Positions 33,144 to 45,895 of a DNA stretch of 64,000 bases are shown piece by piece. Position numbers and translations under genes: made by a program. Positions within the stretch are counted from its first letter, which is position 1; every line of letters begins with the position of its first letter. The stretch is from assembly GCF_040183065.1 (NCBI RefSeq), contig NC_091132.1:156834102-156898101 (forward strand), read 5' to 3'. The DNA is from Periplaneta americana (Eukaryota; Arthropoda; Insecta; Blattodea; Blattidae). Under the pieces are notes generated by a model. The model was not told the origin of the DNA and ran no database searches. It worked only from the letters and a program-made list of their open reading frames with translations.

Positions 33144-36100
33144 ATGACTGATATCGTACAATGGAATGTGAACGGTGTACGCAGCAGATGTACAGAACTA
33201 CAGCAATTGATCTATCGTGAGAACCCTGCTATTTTATGTCTACAGGAGACACACCTCCGACCTGAACATTCCCTGAAAATCTCGGGATACAATGTTTATC
33301 GGTATGACCATCTTGCCGGTATTCGTGCTAACGGAGGGTGTGCCCTCCTTCTCCGCCAGAGTATCTTTTCCTCTGTTCTCAACATTAACAGTCCTCATCA
33401 ATGCATAGCTGCCAGAGTAACCTTACCTACCATACAGTTTTCAATATTCTCCGTTTATATGCCCCCAGATACACCCTTTACAGTGCTTGAAATTCAATAT
33501 ATTCTTTCACAGGTACCTGCACCATATCCCTTAGAGGGGGATTTCAATGCATCCCACCACTCTTGGGGCTGAAATTCCGATGACGACAGAGGAAATAAAA
33601 TAGCAGAGGTATGTACCCGTCTAAATCTTGTTACCCTGAATTCAGGGGAAGCAACACACCTCTCCTTGGCTTATGGTACATACTCCATGATTGATATCTC
33701 CATTTGCAGCCCAGTTTTGTCCACGAATTTCGAATGGTGTGTGATTCACGACCTACATGGCGGGGTGACAACTACCCCATCCGAATGCGTATGTCCGCTT
33801 TACATGCTGCGGAATCTCGCTCTCCAAACTGGGTTATTAAAATGGCGGACTGGGTCGGATTTTCGTAGTCCATATCATTCGATGATAACGGACATGAAAG
33901 TGTGGACTCCGTAGTAGACCATTTCTCAAATATGGTTATCAAGTCAGCGGAATTATCTATCCCCCGATCGTCCTGCAGGCCAAAACGCTTCTCTGTCCCC
34001 TGGTGGTCGGATGCCTGCAGAGATGCAATCCGAGACCGCAGACGTGCCTTACGCCAATTTGAGCGCCATCCGACCCAAGAAAATTTTGTCCAGTTTAAAC
34101 GTCTTCGAGCAACAATCTCGTCGCACTGTATGCGATGCTAAATAGCCGTCCTGGACAAACTACGTCAATTCAATGAAAAGGAATGTCCCATCTAACATCG
34201 TATGAGAAAAAGTCCGTCGAATAATGGGGAAACGTAGTTCTGTAATTCCGGGAATACTAAGCAATGGTGTAACGACCACCAGTCCAATAGAAATTGCAGA
34301 AATATTCGGTAGCTCGTTTGCATAGATTATCAGCTTAAATAACTATGACCCGGAATTTCTAAAAATCAAAGATGCTGCGAAAAAACGAAACCTCAATTTT
34401 ATATCAGGTAACACAGAGTATTACAGTACACCGTCGACATTCGAGGAGCTGGAGGCGGCACTAGACACATCCCCTGACACCTCCCCTGGTCCTGATAACA
34501 TACATAACCGTATGCTTCGCCATCTTCCGCCAACTGGAAAATCCTTTCTTCTGGCAATGTATAACAGAATCTGGACTGAGGGGGTCTTTCCATCTGCTTA
34601 GCGTTCCGCCATTGTAATCCCCGTCCATTAACCGGGAAAGGATCCTTCTTGGTCTGGAAGCTACAGGCAAATTTCTCTCACCAGCTGCGTATGCAAGGTT
34701 ATGGAAAGAATGATAAGCAAACGCCTTATGTGGGTACTCGAATCGGAAAACCGATTATCTAACATCCAATGTGGTTTTCGTAAGCACAGATACGCCGCAG
34801 ACCATCTTGTTCGGCTGGAGACCGCCATTAGAGATGCTTTCCTCAAGAAGGAACATCTTGTGGCGGTCTTCTTTGATCTAGAAAAGGCTTACGATACCAC
34901 ATGGCGGTATGGCATTCTGCAAACTCTGCATGATTGGGGACTTCGTGATAGTCTACCAATGTTTATTGCGAAGTTCATGGCAGAGTGGTATTTTCGAATT
35001 CCAGTAGGCACCACACTTTCTAACGAACATCTCCAAGAAAACGGCGTTCCGCAGGGTCATGTATTAAGCGTTCCTCTTTTCTGCATTGCGATCAATGGAA
35101 TTGCCCACTGTGTGGGTAACCGAGTATCTTCTCTGTTGTAGGTTGATGACTTCAGTTTATATTATAGTTCCCGATATCTTCCGTCCATCGGTAGACATTT
35201 GCAGCTGGTCATCAACGTACTATCAGAATGGGCTGTTCGCAATGGCTTTAAATTCTCCACTCAGAAGACGCAGTCTGTCCACTTTTACAACCAACGTGGA
35301 CTACATCAACATCCTGAACTGCGTCTTCACGGAGTGGAGTTGCAGTATGCAGACACTACCAGATTCTTGGGCCTTATCTTTGAGTGTAAATTAAATGGGA
35401 GGCGCACATACGTGATTTGAGTAGGCGTTGCGTGAAATCCTTCAACATTTTACGCCTTTTGTCAGGGGTCCGATAGGGTGCAGACCGTACAGTGGTTTTA
35501 CGCCTTTTCCGAGCTCTTATACGATCAAAGCTGCATTATGGGTGTTTTAATTATGGCTCAGCAAATAAATCTAAATTACGTCTTTTAGATACTATCCATC
35601 ACCATGGGATACGACTTTCTACAGGGGCCTTCCGAACCAGTCGGATAGTGAGTCTTTATTGTGAAGCAGGAGAACCATCACTATATCGGCGACGTAATGT
35701 CTTGTTGTGCTCATATGCTGTTAAGCTCCGCTCGCAGCCTGAGTACAATTCTTACCACTCTTTCCATCATTCGTCTCTTTACAGCCGATACAGTAAAAAT
35801 CCACGGAGACTTCGTCCAGCAGGTGTGCGGTTTCGTGAACTGCTGTCTGAGCTGTACATACATCTACCATCAGTTCGCACACTAGAGTAACCACCACTCC
35901 ACCGTGGATTATGCGACGTCCCATGTTTGATGTAAGTCTGAGCCGATGTTTTAAGAATTTTACACCAGCTTTTGTTCATAGACTTCGTTTTAGTGAACTT
36001 TTATCCCGATATCCAAATTATTCATTAGTTTTTACTGACTGATACCGGATAAATGATTGTGTTAGTTGTTCCTTCGTTACAAATGGAGAGATATTTAAAT

Positions 36101-36830
36101 ACAGACTAAGCCAATATACTAGTTTTTTTACTGCTGAACTCTATGCTTTTTACAGAGTTTTGTTGTTTTTAATTAGGCAACCTCGGGGCAGATTCCTTAT
36201 CTGTTCCGACTCTTTAAATGCCATCCAGTCCTTGCAGTCTTTTAATTGTTATGTTTCGCTTGTCTTAAGAACTCAGGAGTTGTTCCACACTCTCCTTAGC
36301 TCTGATTATGAGATTGGAGTAATGTGGATTCCTGGTCATGTAGGGATTCCAGGAAATGAGGCCGCGGATGCTGCAACCAGGGCTGGTGCACTGAATGGCT
36401 CTCTGGTATATTGGCGCGAGAGGTGGCAGGACATTCGAAACTACTTGAAATATAAAATATGGTGGCAATGGGAAGGAGAATGGTCTGCACAAGAGGGAAA
36501 CAATTACGAAATATAAAGAATACTGTTCGAGTTTGGGATTCGTTCACAAGAGCGTCACGATACGAGGAGGTTTTACTCACCCGGTTGAGGATTGGCCACT
36601 GTCATCTCACACATGGCCATCTCCTACGTGGCGAGCCTCAGCCGGAGTGTGATATGTGTCGTGTTCCACTTACGGTGGAACATTTTTTATTGCGTTGCAG
36701 AAAATATGACCGTGCCCACAGGCAATATGGAATTCGGCCGACACTACGTGACGCTCTTGGAAATGATTTTAATTGTACAAATGCAGTTCTGAGATTTTTA
36801 TCGAATACAGGTTTGGATAAGGTGATTTAG
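33144..36830 (+). pseudogene. LINE ORF2: endonuclease, reverse transcriptase, RNase H
   Basis: Starts MTDIVQWNVNGVRSR. Endonuclease (33,144-33,572) has NVNG, CLQETH and GDFNASHHS; a stop follows. RT blocks: VMERMISKRLMWVLES and NIQCGFRKHRYAADHLVRLE (34,700-34,820), AVFFDLEKAYDTTW with catalytic Asp (34,865), ENGVPQGHVLSVPLFCIAIN (35,036), then *VDDFSLYYSS at about 35,140 where a stop replaces Tyr of the YVDD catalytic box (intact in copy 9). RNase H: TD followed by a stop near 36,035, SDSLNAIQSLQSF and WIPGHVGIPGNEAADAA (36,205-36,380). C-terminal segment CDMCRVPLTVEHFLLRC and end LSNTGLDKVI at 36,830. The enzyme makes cDNA at a nicked target; this copy cannot, with at least six breaks. Confidence 0.88.
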
Positions 36831-37193
36831 TTTTTTATTGATCCGGTTTACTTATCCTCCGGACCCATTACATCCGGAGATTACTTTTGTTGTTTTATAT
36901 TTGATTTTATATTGTTGACATTTCGGACTTTATTGATCCTAATATTTTATGAAATTTTATGGTTTTAAAATATGATTCACAATTTACCTCTTGTGGTCTT
37001 AGTATTATTGTTTTATTTGTTCGTTTTGAATACCACCTAGTGTGGTAAAATTGCTCACTTTTATGATTCTGTAGAAATCACCTAATGTATACTGCATTTG
37101 TGTGCCTCGTTTTATCGTGACAACGCTTTTTAGTTCTTTTAGCACTCTGATTATTACATTATTTATGTCTTTGTTATATTAAGAATTTTAGAT

Positions 37194-37229
37194 AAGGGCG
37201 CAAATAGCCATAGTAGCTGACGCGCCCTT
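37194..37229 (+). other. 3'-terminal stem-loop of the I-clade LINE family
   Basis: AAGGGCGC (37,194-37,201) pairs perfectly with GCGCCCTT (37,222-37,229) around a 20-nt loop AAATAGCCATAGTAGCTGAC. The same stem or a near copy ends copies 3-6, 8 and 9. A 3' hairpin recognised by the RT is known in several LINEs; here that role is inferred. Confidence 0.75.
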
Positions 37230-37236
37230 CTTAAAC

Positions 37237-38115
37237 CCTACTCAACTCATTTCAGATTAATGTTTTTAAGAATTCTTTGGTGAAGAATATCAATGAGTCC
37301 ATTCACTGGATAGTGTCAATTCAGGAAATATCTGTGATTTCTTCGGAATCTGGTGTAATGCGTGCCTATTGGTGTATTTGTGAGTTTTCTGTTTAATTCT
37401 ACTCAGTGTGAACCCTATATGAACAAAATGAAAATTCAATATTTTATAGTTTATTTCGTGAGCAAGTGTATGTGTCCACTCGGAAGTTATATTTTGTACT
37501 GAATTACTAATTTTCTTTTAATTTTCAAATTTATCGGGAAACTAGTGGAAAAGAGTTCACTTGAATGAAGTGTCACGTGAAGTAGCAAAGTAAGGGGATA
37601 TTCTCAAAATGCAAAATTTGCAATTAAATTACTCTGTGTTTACTTTTCACTTCAATTTCTTCTTTTGTAAACGTGTCGTACCAAGACAACTCCACTAGTC
37701 GTCGCCGCTGCATTTTAATAGTGTAGGCTATCTGCGTTCTCTTCCCTTTTCAACCGCACTTGAACTATTTTTGCATTAAGGCAAGAAATAAAGCACGTAA
37801 CATGAAATGTGTCTCCTGACATCATATAAGAGTGTTAACGGCTACTATAGGGCTACCATTCAAGGAGCCAACTCAACGCCGTGAGCAAGAACGTAAGTGT
37901 ACGAAATTTTACCATCGTTATTGTTGTCGTAGAGTAAATATTGCAATACAGTTTCCTTTATCAACTTTGACCTCACTCTCAGGAACTGACTGCTGAAGAA
38001 AAATTAATACAACTGCTTTTCGGCGAGACCAAGAAGATTTTATTTTAAAATAGCCATGAATTTAATTCTAGTTTAATATTATTCATTTTAGATGTCTCTT
38101 GAAGTTAAAAGCTGA
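37237..38115. other. unassigned DNA
   Basis: No gene or repeat that I can support. Confidence 0.4.
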
Positions 38116-38186
<71 letters not shown>

Positions 38187-38187
38187 G
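38116..38187. repeat. (TTA)n microsatellite
   Basis: About 24 perfect units; responsible for a false poly-isoleucine frame on the minus strand. Confidence 0.97.
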
Positions 38188-38471
38188 CTTTGATCTGCAA
38201 AATTTACAAATAATCCGTGCACTTGTGTTATGAAGAGTTGTAGTTAAGGATAGACATAGTGAACAGAACATAATGTATATAACAAAACAAATATGTTTGC
38301 AGTTTATTAAAATATGGGAAATGAAACTGATAAAATATCTGTAACAAGATGTAGAGAAAATTCTGAAAATAGGAGGTAATATTATATAATATTACATTGA
38401 TGTAAATGTAATGACAACATATTTTTCTCTCTAGAAAACTTTTGCAATGAAATAGAATACGATGGACAGTG

Positions 38472-38670
38472 TATGTTATGTTATGTTATGTTATGTTATG
38501 TTATGTTATGTTATGTTATGTTATGTTATGTTATGTTATGTTACGTTACGTTAGATTAGGTTAGGTTAGGTTAGGTTATGTTATGTTATGTTATGTTATG
38601 TTATGTTATGTTATGTTATGTTATGTTATGTTATGTTATGTTATGTTATGTTATGTTATGTTATGTTATG
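38472..38670 (+). repeat. (TTATG)n array with an internal TTAGG island
   Basis: About 40 pentamers. Units 38,541-38,550 are TTACG, 38,551-38,555 TTAGA, and 38,556-38,575 four perfect TTAGG, the canonical insect telomere repeat; TTATG resumes after. Confidence 0.97.
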
Positions 38671-39430
38671 TTTTCATTGCTATTATGAAATCGTTTGCAG
38701 TATAAACCAATTGCACTGGTCTGGTAGAAATTGAGAAACTATACAGTTCGTTACCGGTGATTTACATTAATCCCGATTGTTTCCCTCTATCTTCCAGACC
38801 ATCTTTGTATCTTCTTGTTGGTCTCCGTGAGGTCCTGCCTTCCGGTTTGTTGTGGCGTACTGTTATTGGTAATCTTCCAAATTCATTCGTGAATCATTTT
38901 TCTTCCGTTCTATTCTTCTTATCAGTACCAAACATCCGATATGCTACAGTATAATTATGTACATTGTTTTCTTATTTCCTCTGTTGCATTATGTAATAAG
39001 GTCTTCCTCATTGCTGTCCTCAGCATTCTCATCTCTAACTGTTGAACTGCTCTTATGATGTTTGGTTCTCTTTCCTCGTGCATAAGTTACACTATATCTG
39101 ACGACGATTTTATATATTGTATGCCTACCTTGTTTTATGAACTTATTGTAAGTAAGTATTGAATATTTAAAGCGAGTTTACTCCGGCGAATTTCTGGGTT
39201 CGACATAGTGAAAGCCTGACCTCTAGCGAGGGGCGCGAGCTGTTAAAATGACTGCACACGTGTCTTCCGTACGTTCCCTTCCGGGCAGGAGTCAGGACGA
39301 CATTCTTTGTCGGCGAAGATGCAGAGAATCAGAATTCTCACGTTGAAGTATCACGACACAATTGAATTCGTTCGATGACTGCCGAAAAGTTTAGATGAAA
39401 TAATAATTAGGAGAAATACACGGACCGGCA
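38671..39430. other. unassigned; possible decayed retroelement C-terminus on minus strand
   Basis: On the minus strand 38,760-38,880 reads PEGRTSRRPTRRYKDGLEDR, a basic Arg/Pro pattern like RTE-type ORF2 C-termini (compare GRPRRRWEDN at 16,780). This is weak support. Confidence 0.35.
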
Positions 39431-39433
39431 CAC

Positions 39434-39496
<63 letters not shown>

Positions 39497-39505
39497 TTAA
39501 TAATA
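39431..39505. repeat. (AAT)n microsatellite
   Basis: About 25 near-perfect units. Confidence 0.97.
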
Positions 39506-40457
39506 ATAATGTTTTATTTTCGCTGGCAGAGTTAAGGCCATAAGGCCTTCTCTTCCACTCAATCAGACTTAATACAATAGATATTTAAATTACGAATATT
39601 TACACTACACTTAAAAGGTTCTCCAGCAATATTCTTCAGTTAAGTTTTAACGACTAGTAGACTACATATTTATTTAAATTTAGTACAATGGCAGCACATA
39701 AAGAAGAATAGTCATGATTCACATCCCACTTCGTAGCAACAATTATTACATCATTGATCCCACTGTCAGGTTTGAAAAGCATAAGAGCCAACCTCAAGGC
39801 ACAAGTAGGGGGTAAAAAACGACATTCGTATGCCTACCGTTCTGCATTTTATGGTCAAATACGACTTACAATAAATTCAACAACGAGACTTATGCTTGGA
39901 GCGCTGGGAAATATTTCTGGTTTCTTCTTCAAAATGTGGTAACAATTCGGCTACAGAGGAAGGTAATTGACGACACCCTTCTTGCAGCTCTGAGGGGATC
40001 CATAGTTCTACTCCGAAATCATCTGTGTGGCCATCAGTGATCTTTAAATAACTATATAATTACAGTAATGATTATTTAATCAGTCATATCTTGCCTTTGT
40101 TTTGTGACTCGATTATGACTTGACCGTCTGTTATTTCTATGCTCTCAATAGGCTGTTGTACAATAAACTGTAAGTGTCATTATTACAAACCCATTGTCGT
40201 TCCGAAAATAAATAACAAAAATGCTGTATTAAAAGACCCTAGATTGTGTCTATATTTTATAATTAAGCCAGCAATAGTATGTTTATCATTATGCTGAGTT
40301 TGTTCATTTATTTTATTTTCATAACACGATTTTGTAATTTATTTGTTAACACTCTTGTACCTATTATAATAAGTCATAACGTAAGATGGAAAGAGATTTG
40401 ATGGTGTGTACCTGAAATTCAAAATAACATGTCTGGTGCCTCAGTAATTGAAATGTT

Positions 40458-40458
<1 letters not shown>
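39506..40458. other. unassigned; likely retroelement 3' tail adjoining the microsatellite
   Basis: TTTTATTTTCGCTGGCAGAG at 39,513 followed by AAGGCCATAAGGCCTT (a perfect 16-bp palindrome, 39,535-39,550) sits right after the AAT tract, as 3' ends of retroelements often do. Nothing else is recognised. Confidence 0.4.
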
Positions 40459-40521
<63 letters not shown>

Positions 40522-40535
40522 TAATAATAATAACA
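40459..40535. repeat. (AAT)n microsatellite
   Basis: About 25 units with a few interruptions. Confidence 0.96.
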
Positions 40536-41056
40536 AACTTCAAACGGGATGTTTTATAATACAATTTATGTAATTATATAAAAATAAAAAACATATATAT
40601 ATTATGTCATCGAGAAATGTTCCCCTCTACATTTTTCATAAATTCGAACATCGCGGACAAGATTGAAGGATGAATTGAAACAGGATGGAAATAAGATGAA
40701 AGTCATGGATGGAAGTAATGAACGAGATCAGCTGTGGAAGGATCGAGAAAACTGGAGGCTGATGTCACACTCGACGAACATAATCGGGGACACGAGAACG
40801 GATGATGATAATGAGGATGATGAAATAATTTTATTAGGTTTTGTGCCTTTTGAATAATAGCCAAGACATTAAATTATAATATATTTCAACAGAACGCGCA
40901 AAACGCAAGGAAGTATCCTTCCTGTCAAATCCCTTGAGATCTCATGGTTTTCAACACAGCCTGTCTGAACCTGCATTGCAATGCTAGGATGCATGAAACA
41001 TGTGTAACTTTATAACGCTACATTATGAAGAACATTTTTAAATAATATTCTCTATT
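40536..41056. other. unassigned DNA
   Basis: A 64-codon frame at 40,663-40,857 is Asp/Asn/Lys-rich with no family signature; no gene supported. Confidence 0.4.
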
Positions 41057-41067
41057 AGTACGGTATA

Positions 41068-41422
41068 GTTAGTGGAGTTTAAAAAGAGCGCGTCAGCATC
41101 TATGGCTATTTGCGCCCTTATCTAAAATTCTTTACAGAACAGAGATTATACAATAATCACAATGCTTAAAGAACTAAAAAATGTTGTCACGATTAAAACG
41201 AGGTATACAAATGCAGTTTCAACAGGGTGATGCATAAAACATTATAAAAATCTCAGACCTTAACTAGTATTTAAAAAGAGACAAAATAACAATACAAATG
41301 CTACCATAAATAAATTATCTGACGTATTTCTAAAATACTCGGATATAAAAGGTCCGAATGTCAAGTTTGTTAAAAAACTTATATACTAAATAACAAGTGT
41401 AGCCTCCGGATGTAAAGGGTCC
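41068..41422 (-). mobile_element. I-clade-like LINE, copy 8: precise 355-bp 5'-truncated insertion
   Basis: Minus-strand 3'UTR of the family flanked by perfect 11-bp duplications AGTACGGTATA (41,057-41,067 and 41,423-41,433). It fixes the family's 3' terminus as ...TTAAACTCCACTAAC after the stem-loop, and shows ordinary target-primed insertion with 5' truncation. Confidence 0.9.
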
Positions 41423-41454
41423 AGTACGGTATATAAAACAGGTATAGGCGTAAT

Positions 41455-42655
41455 AGATCAACTAATGACCAGATATTTTGTATTCGACAGATAATAGAGA
41501 AAAAATGGGAGTATAAGAATACAGTGCATCAGTTATTCATAGATTTCAAAAAGACATATGACTCGGTTAAGAGAGAAGTGTTATATGATATTCCTATTGA
41601 ATTTGTTATTCCCAAAAAACTAGTTCGATTAATTAAAATGTGTCTCAGTGAAACGTATAGCAGAGTTCGTATAGGTCAGTTTCTGTCAGATGCATTTCCA
41701 ATTCACTGTGGGCTAAAGCATGGAGATGCACTATCACCTTTACTTTTTAACTTTGCTCTAGAGTATGCCATTAGGAAAGTCCAGGATAACATATAGAGTT
41801 TGGAATTGAACGGGTTACATCACCTGCGTTTCTATGCGGATGACGTGAATATGTTAGGACAGAATCCACAAACGATTAGGGAAAACACGTGAATTTTACT
41901 TGAAGCAAGTAAAGAGATAGGTTTGGAAGTAAATCCCGAAAAGACAAAGTATATGATTATGTCTCGTGACGAGAATATTGTACGAAATGGAAATATAAAA
42001 ATTGGAAATTTATCTTTCGAAGAGGTAGAGAAGTTCAAATATCTTGGAGCAACAGTAACAAATATAAATGATACTCGGGAGGAAATTAAACACAGAATAA
42101 ATATGGGAAATGCCTGTTATTATTCGGTTGAGAAGCTTTTATCACCTAGTCTGCTGTCAAAAAATCTGAAAGTTAGAATTTATAAAACAGTTATATTACC
42201 GGTTGTTCTGTATGGTTGTGAAACTTGGACTCTCACTTTGAGAGTGGAACATAGGTTAAGGGTGTTTGAGAATAAGGCGCTTAGGAAAATATTTGGTTCT
42301 AAGAGGAATGAAGTTACAGGAGAATGGAGAAAGTAACACAACACAGAACTGCACGCATTGTATTCTACACCTGACATAATTAGGAACATTAAGTCCAGAC
42401 GTTTGAGATAGGCAGGGCATGTAGCTCGTATTGGCGAATCCAGAAATGCATATGGAGTGTTAGTTGGAAGGCCGGAGGGAAAAAGACACTTGGGGAGGCC
42501 GAGAGTAAATGGGAAGATAATATTAAAATAGATTTGAGGGAGGTGGGATATGATGATAGAGAATGGATTAATCTTGTTCAGGATAGGGACAAATGGCGGG
42601 CTTATGTGAGGGCGGCAATGAACCTCCGGGTTCCTTAAAAGCCAGTAAGTTAGTT
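41455..42655 (+). pseudogene. RTE-like LINE ORF2, RT palm to C-terminus
   Basis: HQLFIDFKKTYDSVKREVLY (motif A Asp, 41,525), CGLKHGDALSPLLFNFALEY (41,710), then past a stop FYADDVNMLG with the YADD catalytic box (41,830), EVNPEKTKYMIMSRDEN, VEKFKYLGATVTNINDTREE, LPVVLYGCETWTLTLRVEHR and VFENKALRKIFGSKRNEVTG to 42,336. Frameshifted remains of the C-terminal GRPEGKRHLGRPR region continue to 42,600. The 3' end ATGAACCTCCGGGTTCCTTA at 42,618 also occurs at 20,380. Stops near 41,795 and 41,890 and a shift near 42,335 inactivate it. Endonuclease is absent. RTE/BovB assignment comes from the family wording. Confidence 0.82.
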
Positions 42656-43549
42656 ATATAAATCAAATTCTACAAATCTGATGCCCGTCTGTGCAGCGCC
42701 TTCCTTCTTATCTATGCAGGAACCCTAAGCAGCAACACATTTTTAGACTTCCTGGTCGTTGATCACGTCACAGGACGGCACGTGACATGAACGGAAGGCA
42801 AATCTCTTCCATTTCCCCCGGCGGGAATCGAAGCAAGAATCGCATGTCTGGGAAATGCGTCCACAACTAGTGCGTCATAATTGTTATCGTTCTTCCATAC
42901 TCGTTAAGTTTTACACATTATGCTTTATCAGTTCTCATTTACATGTGATAAGTGATATCTCCAATTTTTATATTAAAATTACTTATTTTGCAATTTCAAA
43001 CACATACTAATACATTCTGTTGTTTTATGTTAAAAAATCATTCAAGATTACGTTATCAACATTTAGCCTATCCGAGTGTTAATTATGAGTATTGTGGACC
43101 TTGAGGGAGGACTGTAAAGCAGGTTTATCTCGCACAGTATCGCCCGCTATTTCGTAGTAAGGTACAATGCATGGATACTTAGTACCGCCAGGGTCGGCTT
43201 TATGGGTAGTGCCCTCGTGCCATGGCACTGGCTAAATGAATTGTAATTATATCTTATTTTAAACTGCACATTCAGAGCGATATAATTTCGCAAATTTTAT
43301 AAAAAATACGGTTTTTCCATGGAGTGATTCGAATAGAAGATCGATTTGAATTACAGCGCCGTATCAGAGATAACAATGCCCATCGCCCTCTCATGCGCTG
43401 TTGTATAGCTGTACAAGATATTAGTATATTATATTTTATCATTCGAGCGAGATGCCAACTTATTCTGTATGGACATGCGCAGAAGTGTTTTATAACCCAT
43501 TCGTTGTAGCTTCACGGTGGTCCAAAGGGCAGCGGCGGCGGCGGCGACG
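42656..43549. other. unassigned; possible SINE relic and hAT end
   Basis: Minus-strand GCTTCGATTCCCGCC near 42,830 is B-box-like. CAGGGTCGGC near 43,190 looks like a hAT terminus. A short GGC/GCG tract (43,531-43,547) borders the next LINE. None is firm. Confidence 0.35.
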
Positions 43550-45895
43550 CATCTTGTGGCGGTCTTCTTTGATATAGAGAAAGCTTACGATACCACATGC
43601 CGCCATGAAATTGTGCAAACTGCATGATTGGGGACTTCGTGGCAGTCTCCCAACGTTTGTTGCGAAGTTCGTGGCTGAGCGGTATTTCCGAGTTCGAGTA
43701 GGCATCACACTTTCTAACCAACATCTCCAAGAAAACGGCGTTCCGCAGGGGTCTGTATTAAGCGTTCTTCTTTTCTGCATTGCGATCAATGGAATTGCCC
43801 AATGTGTGGTTGAGTGATCGAGTATCTTCTCTCTTGTACGTTGATGACTTCAGTTTATATTATAGCTCTCGATATCTTCCATCTACCGGTCGACAGTTGC
43901 AACTGGTCATCAACATTCTATCAGAATGGGCTGTTCGCAATGCTTTAAATTTCTCACTCTAAAAACGCACCGTGTCCACTTATGTAGCCATGGTGGACTG
44001 CATCCATATCCTGAACTCCGTCTTAATGGTATGGAGTTGCGACATACAGACACTGCGAGATTTTTGGGCCTTATCTTTGATTATAAATTATCGTGGGAGG
44101 CGCATATACGTGATTTGAGAAGGCGTTACGTGAAATCTTTAAACATTTTACGCCTTTTGTCAGGGGTTCGATGGGGTGCAGTCCGTACATTGCCTGTACG
44201 CCTTTACCGAGCTCTTATACGGACAAAGCTAGATTATGACTGTTTTACTTATGGCTCAGCAAATAAATCTAAATTACGTCTTTTAGATACTATCCGTCAC
44301 CATGGGATAATACTTTCTACAGATACCTTCCGAACTTGTCGAATAGAGAACCCTTATTTTGAAGCAGAAGATCCATCCCTGTATCGGCGATGTAACGTGT
44401 TGTTGTGCCTTTATGGTAACAGCTCTGCTGGCAGCCTGAGCACAATTCTTACGACTCCTTCGTCTCTTTACGGCCGATACAGTCAGAATCCGTGGAGACT
44501 TCGCCCAGCAGGAGTGCGGTTTCGTGAACTACTCTCTGAGCTCGACATCCATTTACCATCAGTTCTCACACAGAAGTATACCACCACTCCACCTTGAATT
44601 ATGCGGCGTCCCAAGTTTGATATAAGTCTAAGCCGATGTTTTAAGAATTTTACACCATCTTTTGTTTAAAGACTTAGTTTTATTGAACTTGTATCATGAT
44701 ATCAAAATTATTCATAAGTTTTTACTGACAGATCCCGGATAAATGATTATGTTGGTTGTTCCTTCCTTATAAATGGAGAAATATATAAATGCAGACTTAC
44801 TAGTGTTTTTACCGCTGAACTCTATGATTTTTACCCAACTTAATTGTTTTTAATTAGGCAACCCGGGACAGATTCCTTATCTATTCCGACTCTTTAAGTG
44901 CCATTTAGTCCTTGTAGTCTTTTAATTGTGATGATCCGCCTGTGTTAAAAATTCAGGAACTGTTCCACACTCTCCTTAGCCCTGATTATGAGATTGGAAT
45001 AGTTGTGGATTTCTGGTCAATTCGAGCAAATGAGGCCGCGGATGCTGCAACCAGGGCTGGTGCACTGAATGTCTCTCTGGTTTATTGGCTTGAGAGGTGG
45101 CAGGACATTCAAAAGTACGTGAAATATAAAATATGGTTGCAGTGGGAAGGAGAATGATCTGCAGAAGACGGAAACAAATTGCGAAATATAAAGAATACTG
45201 TTCGAGTTTGGGATTCCTCCACAAGAGCGTCACGACAGGAGGAGGTTTTACTCACACGGTTGAGGATTGGCGACTATCATCTGACGCATGGCCATATCCT
45301 ACGTGGCGAGCCTCAGCCTTGTTCCACTTACGGTGGAACATTTTTTATTGGAGTGCAGAAAATATGACCGTGTCCGTCGGCAATATGGAATTCGGCCGAC
45401 TCTACGTGACGCTGTTGGAAATGATTTTAATTGTACAAATGCAGTTCTGAGATTTTTATCGAATACAAGACTGGATAAGGTGGCTTAGTTTCTTATTTGA
45501 CCCGTTTTACTTTTTTTTTCTGGACCCTTTACACCCGGAGGTTTCATTTGTTATTTTATATTTGATTTTACATATTTGACATTTCGGACTTTATAATCCG
45601 AATATTTTATAAAATGTTGTTGTTTTTAAAATGTGATACAAAATTTACCTCTAGTGGCCTTTGTTTTATTATTTTATTGGTTCGTTTTTAATATTATCTA
45701 GGGTCGTAGAACTGCTCAGTTTTATGTTTCTTGACAAATCACCTTGTGTATAGTGCATTTGTGTACCTCGTTTTACCGTGACAACGTTTTTTAGTGTTTT
45801 TAGCTGTCTGATTATTGTATTATTTGTTCTTTGTTTTATGAAGAATTTAAGATAAGAACGCAAATATCCATAGTAGCTGACGAGCCCTTTTTAAC
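43550..45895 (+). mobile_element. I-clade-like LINE, copy 9 (RT to 3' end)
   Basis: Starts inside RT motif A (FFDIEKAYDTT), then ENGVPQGSVLSVLLFCIAIN (43,728), LLYVDDFSLYYSSRYLPSTG (about 43,832-43,890) with intact YVDD, and the long frame 43,926-44,597 covering the RT thumb (FLGLIFDYKLSWEAHIRDLR, RTKLDYDCFTYGSANKSKLR). RNase H blocks are degraded (FTDR for TDGS, and WSIRANEAADAA). The C-terminal Cys/His segment lost one Cys pair by a small deletion near 45,318. 3'UTR and stem-loop (AAGAACGC...) end near 45,893. Confidence 0.85.

Larger units (their letters stand above)
29563..37236 (+). mobile_element. I-clade-like LINE, copy 7, near full length but interrupted
   Basis: The most complete member. 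5' end GGTCGAGGTGGGTTCC at 29,563; 5'UTR to about 30,200; a satellite-bearing interruption (about 30,200-31,570); rest of 5'UTR; ORF1 (31,930-33,126); ORF2 with endonuclease, RT and RNase H (33,144-36,830); 3'UTR; stem-loop at 37,194-37,229. Without the interruption it is about 6.3 kb. Zinc-knuckle ORF1 plus endonuclease-RT-RNase H order points to the I group of LINEs. Frameshifts and stops make it inactive. Confidence 0.85.

Noticed and set aside
38083..38271. Minus-strand 62-codon frame with a poly-isoleucine run
   Set aside because: It is a translation of the (TTA)n microsatellite; the frame at 40,364-40,564 is the same artefact over an AAT tract.
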